Assembly (NCBI RefSeq): GCF_016219575.1
Contig: NZ_JACRMG010000005.1
Coordinates: forward strand, 1-64,000
Reading direction: 5' to 3'
Origin: Bradyrhizobium sp.
GTDB lineage: Bacteria; Pseudomonadota; Alphaproteobacteria; Rhizobiales; Xanthobacteraceae
DNA: 64,000 nt
Position numbers and translations under genes: made by a program. The notes below the pieces were generated by a model, which had not been told where the DNA came from, did no database searches, and worked only from the letters and a program-made list of their open reading frames with translations. Positions 17,197 to 26,821 of the stretch are shown piece by piece; the first letter of the stretch is position 1, and the number at the start of each line of letters is the position of its first letter.

Positions 17197-19541
17197 GCAA
17201 GCGGCGCGAGCAAGGCTTTCCGGGCCGCGACGCCGTCCTCGCCTTCATCCGCGCCCATCCCGGCAAGGTCGGCACCCGCGAGATCGCGCGCGAGTTCGGA
17301 CTGAAGAACGCCGATCGCGCCGAGCTCAAGCGCATGTTGCGTGAATTCGCCGACGAAGGCGCGGTGGCAAAGCGCCGCCGCAAGATGCATGAGCCGGCCG
17401 AGCTGCCGCCCACCGTGCTTGCCGACATCACCGGGCGCGACAGCGACGGCGAATTGCTCGCCACGCCCACGGAGTGGGACGCGGATGAGAGCGGCACCAT
17501 TCCCAAAATCCGTGTCGTTTTTCCGCGGCGGCCTCAACCCGGCACCACCGCCGGCGTCGGTGACCGCGCGCTCCTGCGGGTCGAGAAGACGGACGAGGCC
17601 GAGGGCACGCCCTATCGCGGCCGCGTCATCCGCGTCATCGCCCATGCAAAGGCGCGTGCGCTCGGCATCTTCCGCAAGAACCCCGACGGCAGCGGCCGTC
17701 TCGTTCCCGTCGACAAGAAGCAGGCCGGCCGCGAGTTGAATATCGCGAAGGCCGACAGCGGGGATGCCGAGGATGGTGATCTCGTCAGCGTCGACCTGAT
17801 CCGCACCCGCGCCTACGGCCTTGCCTCCGGGCGGGTCAAGGAACGGCTCGGCTCGCTCGCCAGCGAAAAGGCGATCAGCCTGATTGCGATCCATGCCCAC
17901 GAGATCCCGCAGGCCTTTACACCCTCGGCGCTGCGCGAGGCAGAAACCGCAAAGCCTCCCACGCTGGAAGGGCGCGAGGACTGGCGCGACATCCCCCTCG
18001 TCACCATCGATCCACCCGACGCCAAGGATCATGACGACGCAGTTCACGCCGAACCGGATCCCGATCCAAATAATAAGGGCGGCTATATCGTCCACGTCGC
18101 CATTGCCGACGTCGCCTATTATGTACGGCCGGGCTCGGCGCTGGATCGCGACGCGCTGACCCGCGGCAACTCCGTCTATTTCCCCGACCGCGTCGTGCCG
18201 ATGCTGCCGGAGCGCATCTCCAACGACCTCTGTTCGCTGGTGCCGGGCGAACCGCGCGGCGCGCTCGCGGTGCGCCTGGTGATCGGTGCGGATGGCCACA
18301 AGCGCTCGCACTCCTTTCATCGCGTGCTGATGCGTTCGGCGGCGAAGCTTGCCTACGCGCAGGCGCAGGCCGCGATGCACGGCCGGACGGACGACGTCAC
18401 CGGTCCGCTGCTCGACCCGATCATCAGGCCGCTCTATGCCGCGCACGATCTGGTCAGGCTGGCGCGCGATGCACGCGATCCGCTCGATCTCGACCTGCCC
18501 GAGCGAAAGATCCTGCTCAAGCCCGACGGCACCGTCGATCGCGTCATCGTGCCGGAGCGGCTCGAAGCGCACCGGCTGATCGAGGAGTTCATGATCCTCG
18601 CCAACGTCGCTGCCGCCGAGACGTTGGAAAAGAAGGGATTGCCGCTGATCTACCGGGTGCACGACCAGCCGACGCAGGAGAAGGTGCACAACCTCCTGGA
18701 ATTCCTGAAGACGCTCGACCTTTCCTTTGCCAAGGGCGGCGCCTTGCGGCCTTCGCTGTTCAACCGCGTGCTGACGCAGGTCAAGGGCGAGGACGTCGAG
18801 GCGCTGGTCAACGAAGTCGTGCTGCGCTCGCAGGCGCAGGCGGAATATTCCGCGGAGAACTACGGCCATTTCGGCCTCAACCTGCGCCGCTACGCGCATT
18901 TCACCTCGCCGATCCGGCGATATGCCGATTTGATCGTGCACCGCGCGCTGATCCGCGCGCTCGGCCTCGGCGAAGGCGCGCTTCCATCCGACGAGACGCT
19001 GGAACATCTCGGCGAAGTCGCAGCCCAGATTTCCGCAACCGAGCGCCGCGCCATGAAGGCCGAGCGCGAGACCGCCGACCGGCTGATCGCGCATTTCCTT
19101 GCCGACCGTATCGGCGCGACGTTCCAGGGCCGCGTTTCCGGTGTCACCCGCGCCGGCCTGTTCGTGAAACTGGACCAGACCGGCGCCGACGGCATCATCC
19201 CGATCCGCACGCTCGGCACCGAATATTTCAACTATGACGAGACCCGCCACGCGCTGGTCGGTTCGCGCAGCGGTGCCATGCACCGGCTGGGGGACGTGGT
19301 CGACGTCCGTCTGGTAGAAGCTGCTCCCGTGGCTGGCGCGCTGCGCTTCGAGTTACTATCTGAAGGTCAGATCGTACCGCGCGGCGGAAAGCGCCAAGGA
19401 AAGCATCAAGGAAAGCGTGACGTCCTGAAATCCCAGCGCGCGGAAAAAGAGCGAACGCACCCCGCTGCGCGCAAGACGGTGCGCAAGCGCGGCAAGCAAA
19501 AATCCGGAAAATCCGGGAAAGGCAAGTCATGGAGACGGTAG
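17193..19541 (+). CDS. rnr: Ribonuclease R
   Basis: 782 residues, processive 3'-5' exoribonuclease that degrades structured RNA. In order: N-terminal winged helix (about 1-75), cold-shock-like domains, the RNB catalytic domain with DPPDAKDHDDAVHAE near 274-288, an S1 domain (GRVSGVTRAGLFVKL near 645), and a Lys/Arg-rich tail. It starts with GTG overlapping the topA stop (GTGA), so translation is coupled. It also overlaps the next gene by 13 bases. Confidence 0.96.
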   Translation: MSKRREQGFPGRDAVLAFIRAHPGKVGTREIAREFGLKNADRAELKRMLREFADEGAVAKRRRKMHEPAELPPTVLADITGRDSDGELLATPTEWDADESGTIPKIRVVFPRRPQPGTTAGVGDRALLRVEKTDEAEGTPYRGRVIRVIAHAKARALGIFRKNPDGSGRLVPVDKKQAGRELNIAKADSGDAEDGDLVSVDLIRTRAYGLASGRVKERLGSLASEKAISLIAIHAHEIPQAFTPSALREAETAKPPTLEGREDWRDIPLVTIDPPDAKDHDDAVHAEPDPDPNNKGGYIVHVAIADVAYYVRPGSALDRDALTRGNSVYFPDRVVPMLPERISNDLCSLVPGEPRGALAVRLVIGADGHKRSHSFHRVLMRSAAKLAYAQAQAAMHGRTDDVTGPLLDPIIRPLYAAHDLVRLARDARDPLDLDLPERKILLKPDGTVDRVIVPERLEAHRLIEEFMILANVAAAETLEKKGLPLIYRVHDQPTQEKVHNLLEFLKTLDLSFAKGGALRPSLFNRVLTQVKGEDVEALVNEVVLRSQAQAEYSAENYGHFGLNLRRYAHFTSPIRRYADLIVHRALIRALGLGEGALPSDETLEHLGEVAAQISATERRAMKAERETADRLIAHFLADRIGATFQGRVSGVTRAGLFVKLDQTGADGIIPIRTLGTEYFNYDETRHALVGSRSGAMHRLGDVVDVRLVEAAPVAGALRFELLSEGQIVPRGGKRQGKHQGKRDVLKSQRAEKERTHPAARKTVRKRGKQKSGKSGKGKSWRR

Positions 19542-19969
19542 GAACAGCGTCGACCGTGTGGACCCGCGAGACCGCCATCGGCGAGAAGCGGGACCTCTGG
19601 AGCGCGATGAAGCGCGGCTTTCGCGGCCGCTGCCCGCGTTGCGGCGAAGGCAAGCTGTTTCGCGCGTTCCTGAAGACCGCCAACGACTGCTCGGCCTGCG
19701 GGCTTGACTTCACCCCGCACCGCGCCGACGACCTGCCCGCTTATCTCGTCATCGTCATCGTCGGCCACATCATGGTGCCGCTGGCGCTGTCGATCGAGAC
19801 CAACTTCTCGCCGCCGGTTTGGCTTCAGCTTGCGACCTACCTGCCGCTCACCCTCATCCTGTCTCTGCTGCTGCTGCAGCCGGTGAAAGGTGCAGTGGTC
19901 GGGTTGCAGTGGGCGCTGCGCATGCACGGATTTGACGACAATGCCCCCGATGGCATTCCGCCGGTATAA
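19529..19969 (+). CDS. DUF983 membrane protein
   Basis: 146 residues. A zinc-ribbon-like pair CPRCGEG ... CSACG (about 38-60) precedes two membrane helices (LPAYLVIVIVGHIMVPLALS and YLPLTLILSLLLLQPV). DUF983 proteins are widespread in alphaproteobacteria with no agreed function. It overlaps the 3' end of rnr and is followed by a Nudix gene 30 bases on; the run topA-rnr-DUF983-Nudix looks like one operon. Confidence 0.88.
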   Translation: METVGTASTVWTRETAIGEKRDLWSAMKRGFRGRCPRCGEGKLFRAFLKTANDCSACGLDFTPHRADDLPAYLVIVIVGHIMVPLALSIETNFSPPVWLQLATYLPLTLILSLLLLQPVKGAVVGLQWALRMHGFDDNAPDGIPPV

Positions 19970-19999
19970 GAACAACAACAACAGAAGACGCTCACGGGG

Positions 20000-20755
20000 A
20001 TGGAAATGACGCAAGCAGCGACCGCCGCCAGGGAAGAACCGAAGGAAGAGAAGGAAGCCGATCACCATCCCTATTTCCGGCCGAAGGACGCAGCGACGCT
20101 GATCCTGATCGACCGCTCCGCCGCGAGGCCGCGCGTGCTGGTCGGCCGGCGCCACGACAATGTGGTGTTCATGCCGGGCAAGTATGTCTTTCCGGGCGGC
20201 CGCGTCGACAAATCGGACAACCGCGTACCCGTTGCCGCGCCGATCACCAGCGAGCTGGAAGCAAACCTGCTCAAGGGCAGCCCGAAGATCACGCCCGGCC
20301 GGGCTCGTGCATTGGCGAATGCCGCGATCCGCGAAGCCTGCGAGGAGACCGGACTTTGTCTCGGCCGCAAGGTCGAGAAGCCCGGCAAGCTCGAAGGCGC
20401 CTGGAAGCCGTTTGCGGAAGCAGGCCTCTTGCCCGATCCCTCCGGCCTGTTCCTGATCGCGCGCGCGATCACCCCGCCCGGCCGGGTCCGCCGCTTCGAC
20501 ACCCGCTTCTTCACCGCGGATGCTTCCGCCATCGCGCACCGGGTCGAGGGCGTGGTGCATGCCGATGCCGAGCTGGTGGAACTGGTCTGGGTGGAGATCG
20601 GCTCCAAGCCGCTTGCGGACGCGCATGCCATGACCAAGAACGTGCTCGTCGAGCTCGACAAGCGCCTGGCCACCGGACCGCTGCGCCACGACGCGCCGGT
20701 GCCGTTCTTCCATTTCTACGGCGGCAGGATGCAGAAGGACGTGCTGGGGGCGTAG
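20000..20755 (+). CDS. Nudix hydrolase
   Basis: 251 residues. Nudix fold with PGKYVFPGGRVDKSD and the catalytic box ending REACEETGL (about residues 112-120), which keeps the RExxEExG core. About 35 residues are inserted between the GG and RE parts, so the box is split compared with the canonical GX5EX7REUXEEXGU spacing; this is seen in the larger NUDT19/NUDT7-like class. Substrate unknown, possibly a CoA or nucleotide derivative. The N-terminus is charged and probably disordered. Confidence 0.85.
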   Translation: MEMTQAATAAREEPKEEKEADHHPYFRPKDAATLILIDRSAARPRVLVGRRHDNVVFMPGKYVFPGGRVDKSDNRVPVAAPITSELEANLLKGSPKITPGRARALANAAIREACEETGLCLGRKVEKPGKLEGAWKPFAEAGLLPDPSGLFLIARAITPPGRVRRFDTRFFTADASAIAHRVEGVVHADAELVELVWVEIGSKPLADAHAMTKNVLVELDKRLATGPLRHDAPVPFFHFYGGRMQKDVLGA

Positions 20756-20758
20756 CGC

Positions 20759-21496
20759 TCAGACCTGCGCCGCGCCACCATCGACGAACAGCTCGATGCC
20801 GGCCACGTAGCTGGAATCATCGGATGCAAGATAGAGCGCCGCATTCGCGACGTCCTCGACGGTGCCGAGGCGGTCGAGCGGCACCAGCGACTGCATGAAG
20901 CTCTTCACATCCTTGTCGGCGAACACGTCGAAGCCCGGCGTCTGGATCGGCCCCGGGCTCAGCACATTGACGCGGATGCGGCGTGCCTTGAGGTCCATGG
21001 TCCAGCTGCGCGCGAACGAGCGTATCGCAGCCTTGCTTGCCGCATAGACGGTGCCCGCCTCGAACCCTTTCGAACCAGCGATCGATCCCGTCAGAATGAT
21101 CGATCCGCCGTCCGGCATGATCGGCACGGCCTGCTGCACGGTGAACAGCACGCCCTTGACGTTGATGTCGAAGATCTTGCCATAGGTCGCTTCCGTGATG
21201 GTTCCGAACGGCGTGAATTCGTAGATGCCGGCATTCGCGAACAGCACGTCGATGCGTCCCTTGTCTGCCTTGACGGCTTCAACGACACGCGTGACATCAG
21301 ACACGACGGCCGCATCGGCCCTGATCGCGGTTGCTGCCGGGCCGATGGCCTTTGCAGCCTGGTCGAGTTCGCGCTGGCGGCGTCCGGTGATGAAGACATG
21401 CGCCCCCTCCGCGGCGAAGCGCTTTGCCGCAGCGAGGCCAATTCCCGCGCTGCCACCGGTAACGACCGCGATCCTGCCTGCAAGCTTGCCAGCCAT
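20759..21496 (-). CDS. SDR-family oxidoreductase
   Basis: 245 residues, classical short-chain dehydrogenase. Cofactor motif TGGSAGIG (about 13-20), NAG near 90, catalytic Ser in LTGSIAGS and the YxxxK pair in YAASKAAIRS, then the C-terminal YVAGIELFVDGGAA. The cofactor is probably NADP(H), given GRRQREL after beta-2, which is suggestive only. Strong ribosome site GGGAGG. Convergent with the Nudix gene, three bases apart. Confidence 0.92.
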   Translation of the reverse strand: MAGKLAGRIAVVTGGSAGIGLAAAKRFAAEGAHVFITGRRQRELDQAAKAIGPAATAIRADAAVVSDVTRVVEAVKADKGRIDVLFANAGIYEFTPFGTITEATYGKIFDINVKGVLFTVQQAVPIMPDGGSIILTGSIAGSKGFEAGTVYAASKAAIRSFARSWTMDLKARRIRVNVLSPGPIQTPGFDVFADKDVKSFMQSLVPLDRLGTVEDVANAALYLASDDSSYVAGIELFVDGGAAQV

Positions 21497-21696
21497 GATG
21501 CCTCCCGCCGCCGAACGCGTATCGCGACTGTCATAGATACTGCGGCTGAACGCTGCGGTTTCAGCGCGGTAACCGCCTCACCGAAAATCGACTACGTAGC
21601 GACAAAACTATGCAAGATTATTCCCGGGCCGGCCGGTTCCGCCGTGCCCTTCCCTTCCTATCTCTTCCCGGACAACAACCATGACGGAATGGGGTA

Positions 21697-23022
21697 ATGG
21701 CAAAGCGTCAACTCAAGCTCGGCGCCTTCATGCGGCCGGTCAGCATTCACACCGGCGCCTGGCGCTATCCCGGGGCCTGGCCTGACGCCAATTTCAACTT
21801 CCCGCATTTGCGGCAACTGATCCGGAAGCTGGAAGCCGGCAAGTTCGACGCCTTCTTCATGGCCGATCACCTCGCCGTGCTGAACATGCCGGTCAATGCG
21901 CTCAAGCGCAGCCACACCGTGACCTCCTTCGAGCCGTTCACCCTGCTGTCGGCGCTCGCCGGCGCCACCGAACGGATCGGCCTGATCGCCACCGGCTCGA
22001 CCACGTTCGACGAGCCCTATCATGTCGCCCGCCGCTTCGCCTCGCTCGACCACATCAGCGGCGGACGTGCGGGGTGGAACATCGTCACCACCTCGAACCC
22101 GGACGCCGCGCTGAATTTCGGCCTCGACGATCACATGGAGCACGCCGAGCGCTACAAGCGGGCGCGCGAGTTCTATGACGTCGTCACGGGCCTGTGGGAT
22201 TCCTTTGCGGACGATGCCTTCGTGCGCGACGTCGAGGCAGGCCTCTATTTCGATCCCGAAAAGATGCATGTGCTCGATCACAAGGGCAAATATCTCAGGG
22301 TGCGCGGTCCCCTCAACATCGCCCGCCCCGTGCAGGGCTGGCCGGTGATCGTGCAGGCCGGCGCGTCGGAGGACGGCAAGCAGCTGGCGGCCGAAACGGC
22401 GGAAGCCGTGTTCACCGGCGGCGGCAGCCTCGCCGACGGGCAAAAGCTCTATGCCGACATCAAGGGCCGGATGGACAAGGTGGGCCGCAACCCCGAGCAC
22501 CTCAAGATCCTGCCCGGCGCCTTCGTGGTGGTCGGCGACAGCGTCGAGGAAGCCAGGGAGAAGCGCGCCCTGCTCGACAGCCGCGTCCACTACGACAGCG
22601 CGATTGCTTCGCTGTCCGTGCAGCTCGGCACCGACGCTTCCGGCTTCGATCCCGACGGACAGCTGCCGCCGATCCCGGAAACGAATGCCAGCAAGAGCGG
22701 CCGCCAGCGTCTCGTCGACGCTGCGGCGCGCGACAAGCTCACCGTGCGGCAGCTCGCGCAGCGCGTCGGCGGCTATGGCGGGCTTTCCTTCGTCGGCACG
22801 CCCCAGACAATCGCCGACCAGATGGAGGAATGGCTGACCAGCCATGGCTGCGACGGCTTCAACATCATGTTCCCGTATCTGCCGGCCGGTCTCTTTGACT
22901 TCGTCGACAAGGTGGTTCCGGAACTGCAGCGGCGCGGCATCTTCCGCACCGAATATGAAGGCAGCACCTTGCGCGAGAATCTCGGCCTGCCGCGGCCAAA
23001 GAACCGATTCTTTGAGAATTGA
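21697..23022 (+). CDS. LLM-class flavin-dependent monooxygenase (NtaA/SnaA/DszA type)
   Basis: 441 residues. Uses reduced FMN supplied by a reductase to oxidise small organic compounds, often sulfur or nitrogen ones. Family hallmarks: GAFMRPVSIHTGAWRYPGA at the start, FFMADHLAVL, the LDHISGGRAGWNIVTTSNP block near 115-135, and GPLNIARPVQGWPVIVQAG near 203-221. The substrate cannot be inferred; no flavin reductase or transporter is adjacent. Confidence 0.9.
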   Translation: MAKRQLKLGAFMRPVSIHTGAWRYPGAWPDANFNFPHLRQLIRKLEAGKFDAFFMADHLAVLNMPVNALKRSHTVTSFEPFTLLSALAGATERIGLIATGSTTFDEPYHVARRFASLDHISGGRAGWNIVTTSNPDAALNFGLDDHMEHAERYKRAREFYDVVTGLWDSFADDAFVRDVEAGLYFDPEKMHVLDHKGKYLRVRGPLNIARPVQGWPVIVQAGASEDGKQLAAETAEAVFTGGGSLADGQKLYADIKGRMDKVGRNPEHLKILPGAFVVVGDSVEEAREKRALLDSRVHYDSAIASLSVQLGTDASGFDPDGQLPPIPETNASKSGRQRLVDAAARDKLTVRQLAQRVGGYGGLSFVGTPQTIADQMEEWLTSHGCDGFNIMFPYLPAGLFDFVDKVVPELQRRGIFRTEYEGSTLRENLGLPRPKNRFFEN

Positions 23023-23086
23023 ACGGGCGGCAATACTGCCCTGCCGGTTCGAGAAAACCTTGATTTGAAGGGTAAATTCCCTGAAT

Positions 23087-23106
23087 CCGGGCCGAATCCG
23101 GCCCGG
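23087..23106 (+). terminator. Strong hairpin after the LLM gene
   Basis: Perfect eight-base stem CCGGGCCG / CGGCCCGG around AATC, 65 bases after the stop. No T run follows, so it may end transcription only weakly or protect the mRNA 3' end. Confidence 0.4.
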
Positions 23107-23112
23107 AAAACC

Positions 23113-23140
23113 TTGACTTATGCCGGTTTGCGGCTAGGTT
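23113..23140 (+). promoter_or_regulatory. Candidate rpmG promoter
   Basis: TTGACT at 23113-23118 and TAGGTT at 23135-23140, 16 bases apart, ending 69 bases before the rpmG ATG. This is a fair match to a housekeeping -35/-10 pair, as expected for a single-gene ribosomal transcript. Confidence 0.45.
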
Positions 23141-23209
23141 GCCGGCCAAATGCGGGCCGGTTGGCCGGCGCCAGATTTCCCCTACTTTGCAAAGTTAAAG
23201 GCTCCCACC

Positions 23210-23377
23210 ATGGCCAAAGCGGTCACCATCAAGGTCAAGCTCGTTTCCTCGGCGGACACCGGCTTCTACTACGTCGCCAAGAAGAATTCGCGCACCATGA
23301 CCGACAAGCTCGTCAAGAAGAAGTACGACCCGGTCGCGCGCAAGCACGTCGAATTCCGTGAAGCCAAGATCAAGTAA
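23210..23377 (+). CDS. rpmG: 50S ribosomal protein L33
   Basis: 55 residues, the usual L33 length. Starts [21 protein letters not shown], with [19 protein letters not shown] in the middle. It lacks the zinc-binding CxxC pairs, so it is the cysteine-free form that does not need zinc. It stands alone between its own promoter and a strong terminator. Confidence 0.97.
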   Translation: MAKAVTIKVKLVSSADTGFYYVAKKNSRTMTDKLVKKKYDPVARKHVEFREAKIK

Positions 23378-23401
23378 GATCGCGGAATGTTTTTGACTGA
23401 A

Positions 23402-23425
23402 CGGGGCCCTCGCGGCCCCGTTTTT
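23402..23425 (+). terminator. Rho-independent terminator of rpmG
   Basis: Stem CGGGGCC / GGCCCCG with loop CTCGC, followed by five T, 24 bases after the rpmG stop. It also lies just past the 3' end of the convergent MFS gene. Confidence 0.88.
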
Positions 23426-23432
23426 ATTTGCC

Positions 23433-24665
23433 CTACGCCGCCTTGGGCAGCGGCGGCTGGCTCGGCCTGATCAGCGCAAAGGCTACCTGGACGATGCCGC
23501 CGGCGAGACCCAGTGCGACGCCGATGCGCCAGGCCATGGTGTAGGAGCCGAGCGAATCGTAGATCAGCCCGCCGCCATAGGCGCCGAGGAACGAGCCTAG
23601 CTGGTGGCTCATGAAGGCGAGGCCCTGGATCATCGCCTGCCACTTCAGGCCGAACATTTCAGCGACGGCGCCCGCCACCAGCGGGCCGACGCCCATCCAG
23701 AGGAAGCCCATGATCGCGCCGAACAGCAGCGTGCTGCCCGGTGTCGCCGGCAGCATGAAATACCAGGCCAGCGCCAGCGAGCGCAGGATGTAGATCATCC
23801 CGAGCAGCGCCAGCTTGTTCCAGCGCTGGCCAGCCCAGCCGAAGAACAGGCTGCCGAGCACGTTGAAGCCGCCGATCATGCCGAGCGTCTGCGCGCTCAG
23901 CATCGGATCGAGGCCGCAGATCAAGAGATACGACGGCAGGTGCGTGGTGAGGAACACCAGCTGCATGCCGCAGACGAAATAGGCCAGCGTCATCACCACG
24001 AAGGGCGCATTGCCGAACGCGATCCTCGCGGCGGTCGCAGCCGAGGCGTCGCCGATTTCTTCGACGCCCTTGGGCGGCAGCGGAATCTTGTCCACCCTGC
24101 CCGCGTACCAGGCGGCCGGCAGCATGAACAGCGACAGGATGACGAAACCGGCGACGCCGATGCGCCAGCCATGACCTTCGTTGAGCAACTGCCCGATCGG
24201 GGCCGCCATCAGCGCGCCGAGGGAGCCTGCCGCCGACACCATGCCCATGACCGTGCTGCGCACGGTCGCAGGCACCGCGCGTGCGGAAACCGACATCGCA
24301 ATCGCATTGGCGGTGCAGGCGAGCGAGGCGCCGATCAGCACGCCGGCGCCGATCAGGATCGGGATCATCCCCTGTGCAGTCGCCATCAGCGCAAGGCCCG
24401 CGATGTACATCAGCGAGCCCACGATCATGATCGGCTTGAAGCCCCAGCGCACGGACCAGGCGCCGGCAACCGGCTGCAGGAAGCCCCAGGCGAGGTTCTG
24501 CACGGCGAGCGCCAGCGTGAACTGCGATACGGAAATGCCGATGTCCTGCGTCAGCGGCTGCATGAAGATGCCGAAACTCTGCCGCAGGCCCATGCTCAGG
24601 GTGAGCATCAGCGACGCACCGATCAGGATGGGGAGCGTGGGCCGCAGGGCTTGCAGCAGGGACAT
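23433..24665 (-). CDS. MFS transporter
   Basis: 410 residues, about twelve membrane helices in two six-helix halves with a central loop near residues 190-215 (GRVDKIPLPPKGVEE). The N-terminal MGLRQSFGIFMQPLTQDIG and the later GLDPMLSAQTLGMIGGFN match the monocarboxylate/oxalate-formate antiporter-like branch, but the substrate is not certain. It is divergent from a TetR gene across a perfect palindrome, so it is probably an induced exporter or importer repressed by that protein. Confidence 0.9.
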   Translation of the reverse strand: MSLLQALRPTLPILIGASLMLTLSMGLRQSFGIFMQPLTQDIGISVSQFTLALAVQNLAWGFLQPVAGAWSVRWGFKPIMIVGSLMYIAGLALMATAQGMIPILIGAGVLIGASLACTANAIAMSVSARAVPATVRSTVMGMVSAAGSLGALMAAPIGQLLNEGHGWRIGVAGFVILSLFMLPAAWYAGRVDKIPLPPKGVEEIGDASAATAARIAFGNAPFVVMTLAYFVCGMQLVFLTTHLPSYLLICGLDPMLSAQTLGMIGGFNVLGSLFFGWAGQRWNKLALLGMIYILRSLALAWYFMLPATPGSTLLFGAIMGFLWMGVGPLVAGAVAEMFGLKWQAMIQGLAFMSHQLGSFLGAYGGGLIYDSLGSYTMAWRIGVALGLAGGIVQVAFALIRPSQPPLPKAA

Positions 24666-24728
24666 TGTTGTTGTTCTCCCCAGAGCCGCACATCGACAAA
24701 TTCGACCTGCGATTCCCGATTATTTTAG

Positions 24729-24746
24729 TTACACAGACCTGTGTAA
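24729..24746. promoter_or_regulatory. TetR-type operator palindrome
   Basis: TTACACAG-AC-CTGTGTAA, a perfect inverted repeat with 8-base arms in the divergent region between the MFS and TetR genes. It ends 7 bases before the first possible regulator ATG (24754) and lies 64 bases upstream of the MFS start, a position that could block both promoters. Confidence 0.75.
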
Positions 24747-24792
24747 TTGCGCTATGGTCACCCGTCAAGGAAAGCCCGGTCCGGGTCAACGC

Positions 24793-25359
24793 ATGGCATC
24801 CCTGCAGAAAAAGCCTGATATGAAGGAGCGGATCCTCGAGACCGCCGACAAGCTGTTCTATCTGCAGGGAATTCGCGCCATCGGCGTCGACACGATCGCC
24901 GCCCGGATCGGCATCTCCAAGCGCACGCTGTACAACCACTTCCCGTCCAAGGACGCGCTGATTGCGGCCTATCTGGAGCGGCGCTTCGTGCAGCCGCGCC
25001 CGTCCGACAAGCCGCCGGCTGCGCAGATTCTCGCGACCTTCGATTCGCTGGAACGGCGCTTCTCGGCAAAGGATTTTCGCGGCTGCCCCTTCGTCAACGC
25101 GGTCGCCGAGCTCGGTGCCGAGGACAAGTCGGTGCGCAAGATCGCCGTCGCCTTCAAGGAGAGCCGCCGGCTGTGGTTCCGCAACCTGCTGAACCAGCTC
25201 GGCGTTGCCGATGCCGAGGGACTTGCAACGCAGCTTGCCGTGCTGGTCGACGGCTGCATCGCGCAGGACCTGGTGCGCAACGACCCGTCGATGGCGCGCG
25301 CGGCGAGAGAGGCGGCGCGGGTGCTGCTGAAAAATGCCGGCGTGAAAGTGAGCGACTGA
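24793..25359 (+). CDS. TetR/AcrR-family transcriptional regulator
   Basis: 188 residues from ATG 24793. An N-terminal HTH (about 10-55: ILETADKLFYLQGIRAIGVD, then TIAARIGISKRTLYNHFPSK) is followed by a ligand-binding helical domain containing FRGCPFVNAVAEL. I prefer 24793 because the alternative ATG at 24754 lies almost against the operator. It probably represses itself and the divergent MFS pump through the 24729-24746 palindrome. Effector unknown. Confidence 0.9.
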   Translation: MASLQKKPDMKERILETADKLFYLQGIRAIGVDTIAARIGISKRTLYNHFPSKDALIAAYLERRFVQPRPSDKPPAAQILATFDSLERRFSAKDFRGCPFVNAVAELGAEDKSVRKIAVAFKESRRLWFRNLLNQLGVADAEGLATQLAVLVDGCIAQDLVRNDPSMARAAREAARVLLKNAGVKVSD

Positions 25360-25500
25360 CGCTCTTCCCTGCGGCCGGCCAAAACTGCTGGCGCGTGTAC
25401 CCATAAATGGAGCAGCGCTACCGGTGGTCTGCTCTTACCCAATAGCAGCCTGAAAGCGGACAGCGCCGGAGGTCGGAGAAGGGCCAGAAGCGGACATGTG

Positions 25501-26821
25501 TCACGCGCTTGCGGCGAACAAATCCCATCGCCCTGGAAGGCCCTTAAGTTCAAACGATCCGCGCTCGGAAAACGTCAATCCAGCGCCCGCGACGAGATCC
25601 GTGACGACCCGTGACGCCAGAACTTCACCGGGTTTGCACTGTGCCATCAGCATGGACAGCAACACCGGCGATATCCTTGCCTCGGATTTCGATTTCGCCT
25701 GTGTGTAGGCCCGCCCGCAATGGCAGATCGATTTGTTGGGCCGCGGCGCTGAAGGCAAGGGCGCAGCGAACTGCACGTCCTGGGCCGTCAAAAGTCGCCA
25801 GAACGCCGTCGCCGGTAGTTTTGATCAGCTTGCCGCGATGTTTCTCGATGACTTGGCTGGCGAGCGAATCGTGACGGTCCAGCATCTGTCGCCAGCGCTG
25901 GTCGCCCATTGCTGTTGCGCTTCGCGTAGAGTCAGCAATATCGGTGAACAGTACTGTAGCTAGAACTCGGTCAAGTTCGAACGAAGTACCCTCGCGATGA
26001 CCAGTGACAAATTCCTCTATATCGCCGATCAATCCTTCAAAGTCTCCGGCCCAGAAACCATGATCGCCGGTTGGATATTCAATATACTTGGCACCGGGAA
26101 TACTTTCGGCAAATGCGCGTCCCATTGCGACCGGAACGGCAGCATCGGTTAGTCGGTGCATCACAAGCGTTGGCACTCGTACGGTGGGAAGCACTGCCGT
26201 CACATCGATGAGACGATTTGATCTAAAATAGTTCTTCAACGGGCCTGGGCTACTGCACAAGCGCTCAAGTCTTGCGTATTTGGTGATTGCTTCGGGCCCC
26301 GTCATTTGGCTAGGGGCAACCGGCTTGAATGCATCGCCGTTACCCCATGCCTTCATGTACTTCTCGAGTTTTGCTTCGTATTCTTCAGTGGACAAATTCC
26401 TGTTGTATGAGTGGAGCAGGCTGCCATAGAGTATTAACCGCGAAATTCGCTCAGGATAGGTCGCCGCGAACATCGCACTCATCGAAGCGCCCTCCGACCA
26501 CCCCAACAGAGCGGCTCGCTGCGACCCGACCGCGTCCATAACGGCGCGAACGTCGTCCATGCGTTGTTCGAGTGGCGCCACATCGGAAATTCGGTCAGAC
26601 AGTCCCTGCCCACGCTTGTCGAACGTTATGACGCGTGCAAATTTCGCCAAGCGACGCATGAAGTCGGTATAGCCGGGGAGCAATTCGTGCATCGCCTCGA
26701 TATGCGAGACAATGCCGTGCACGAGGACGAGATCAATTGGTGCGTCGCCCATTACGCTATAGGCAATGTTCACGTCTCCACTCAATGCGTAATGCGTCTC
26801 GGGTAATTCGAAATCGGGCAT
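25501..26821 (-). pseudogene. Alpha/beta-hydrolase fused to class III adenylate cyclase, frameshifted
   Basis: The first frame (26821 down to 25625, 398 codons) has an N-terminal alpha/beta hydrolase (nucleophile motif GWSEGAS, late GDHGF) and then a class III nucleotide cyclase domain ([45 protein letters not shown]). It ends early in ADGTVQTR. The missing C-terminus continues in the next frame: [20 protein letters not shown] through [16 protein letters not shown] to about 25501. From homologues, VH is normally followed by IAARV and then this part; only 4 bases remain in the place of about 15, consistent with an 11-base deletion near 25648-25651. Good ribosome site (AGGAG) at the start. Local base composition is less GC-rich than the neighbours. 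Confidence 0.75.

Noticed and set aside
16839..19283. Minus-strand open frame of over 800 codons opposite topA/rnr
   Set aside because: It lies antisense to two strongly conserved genes, has no recognisable domain, and is Arg/Gly/Asp/Ala-rich as expected of a shadow frame in GC-rich DNA.
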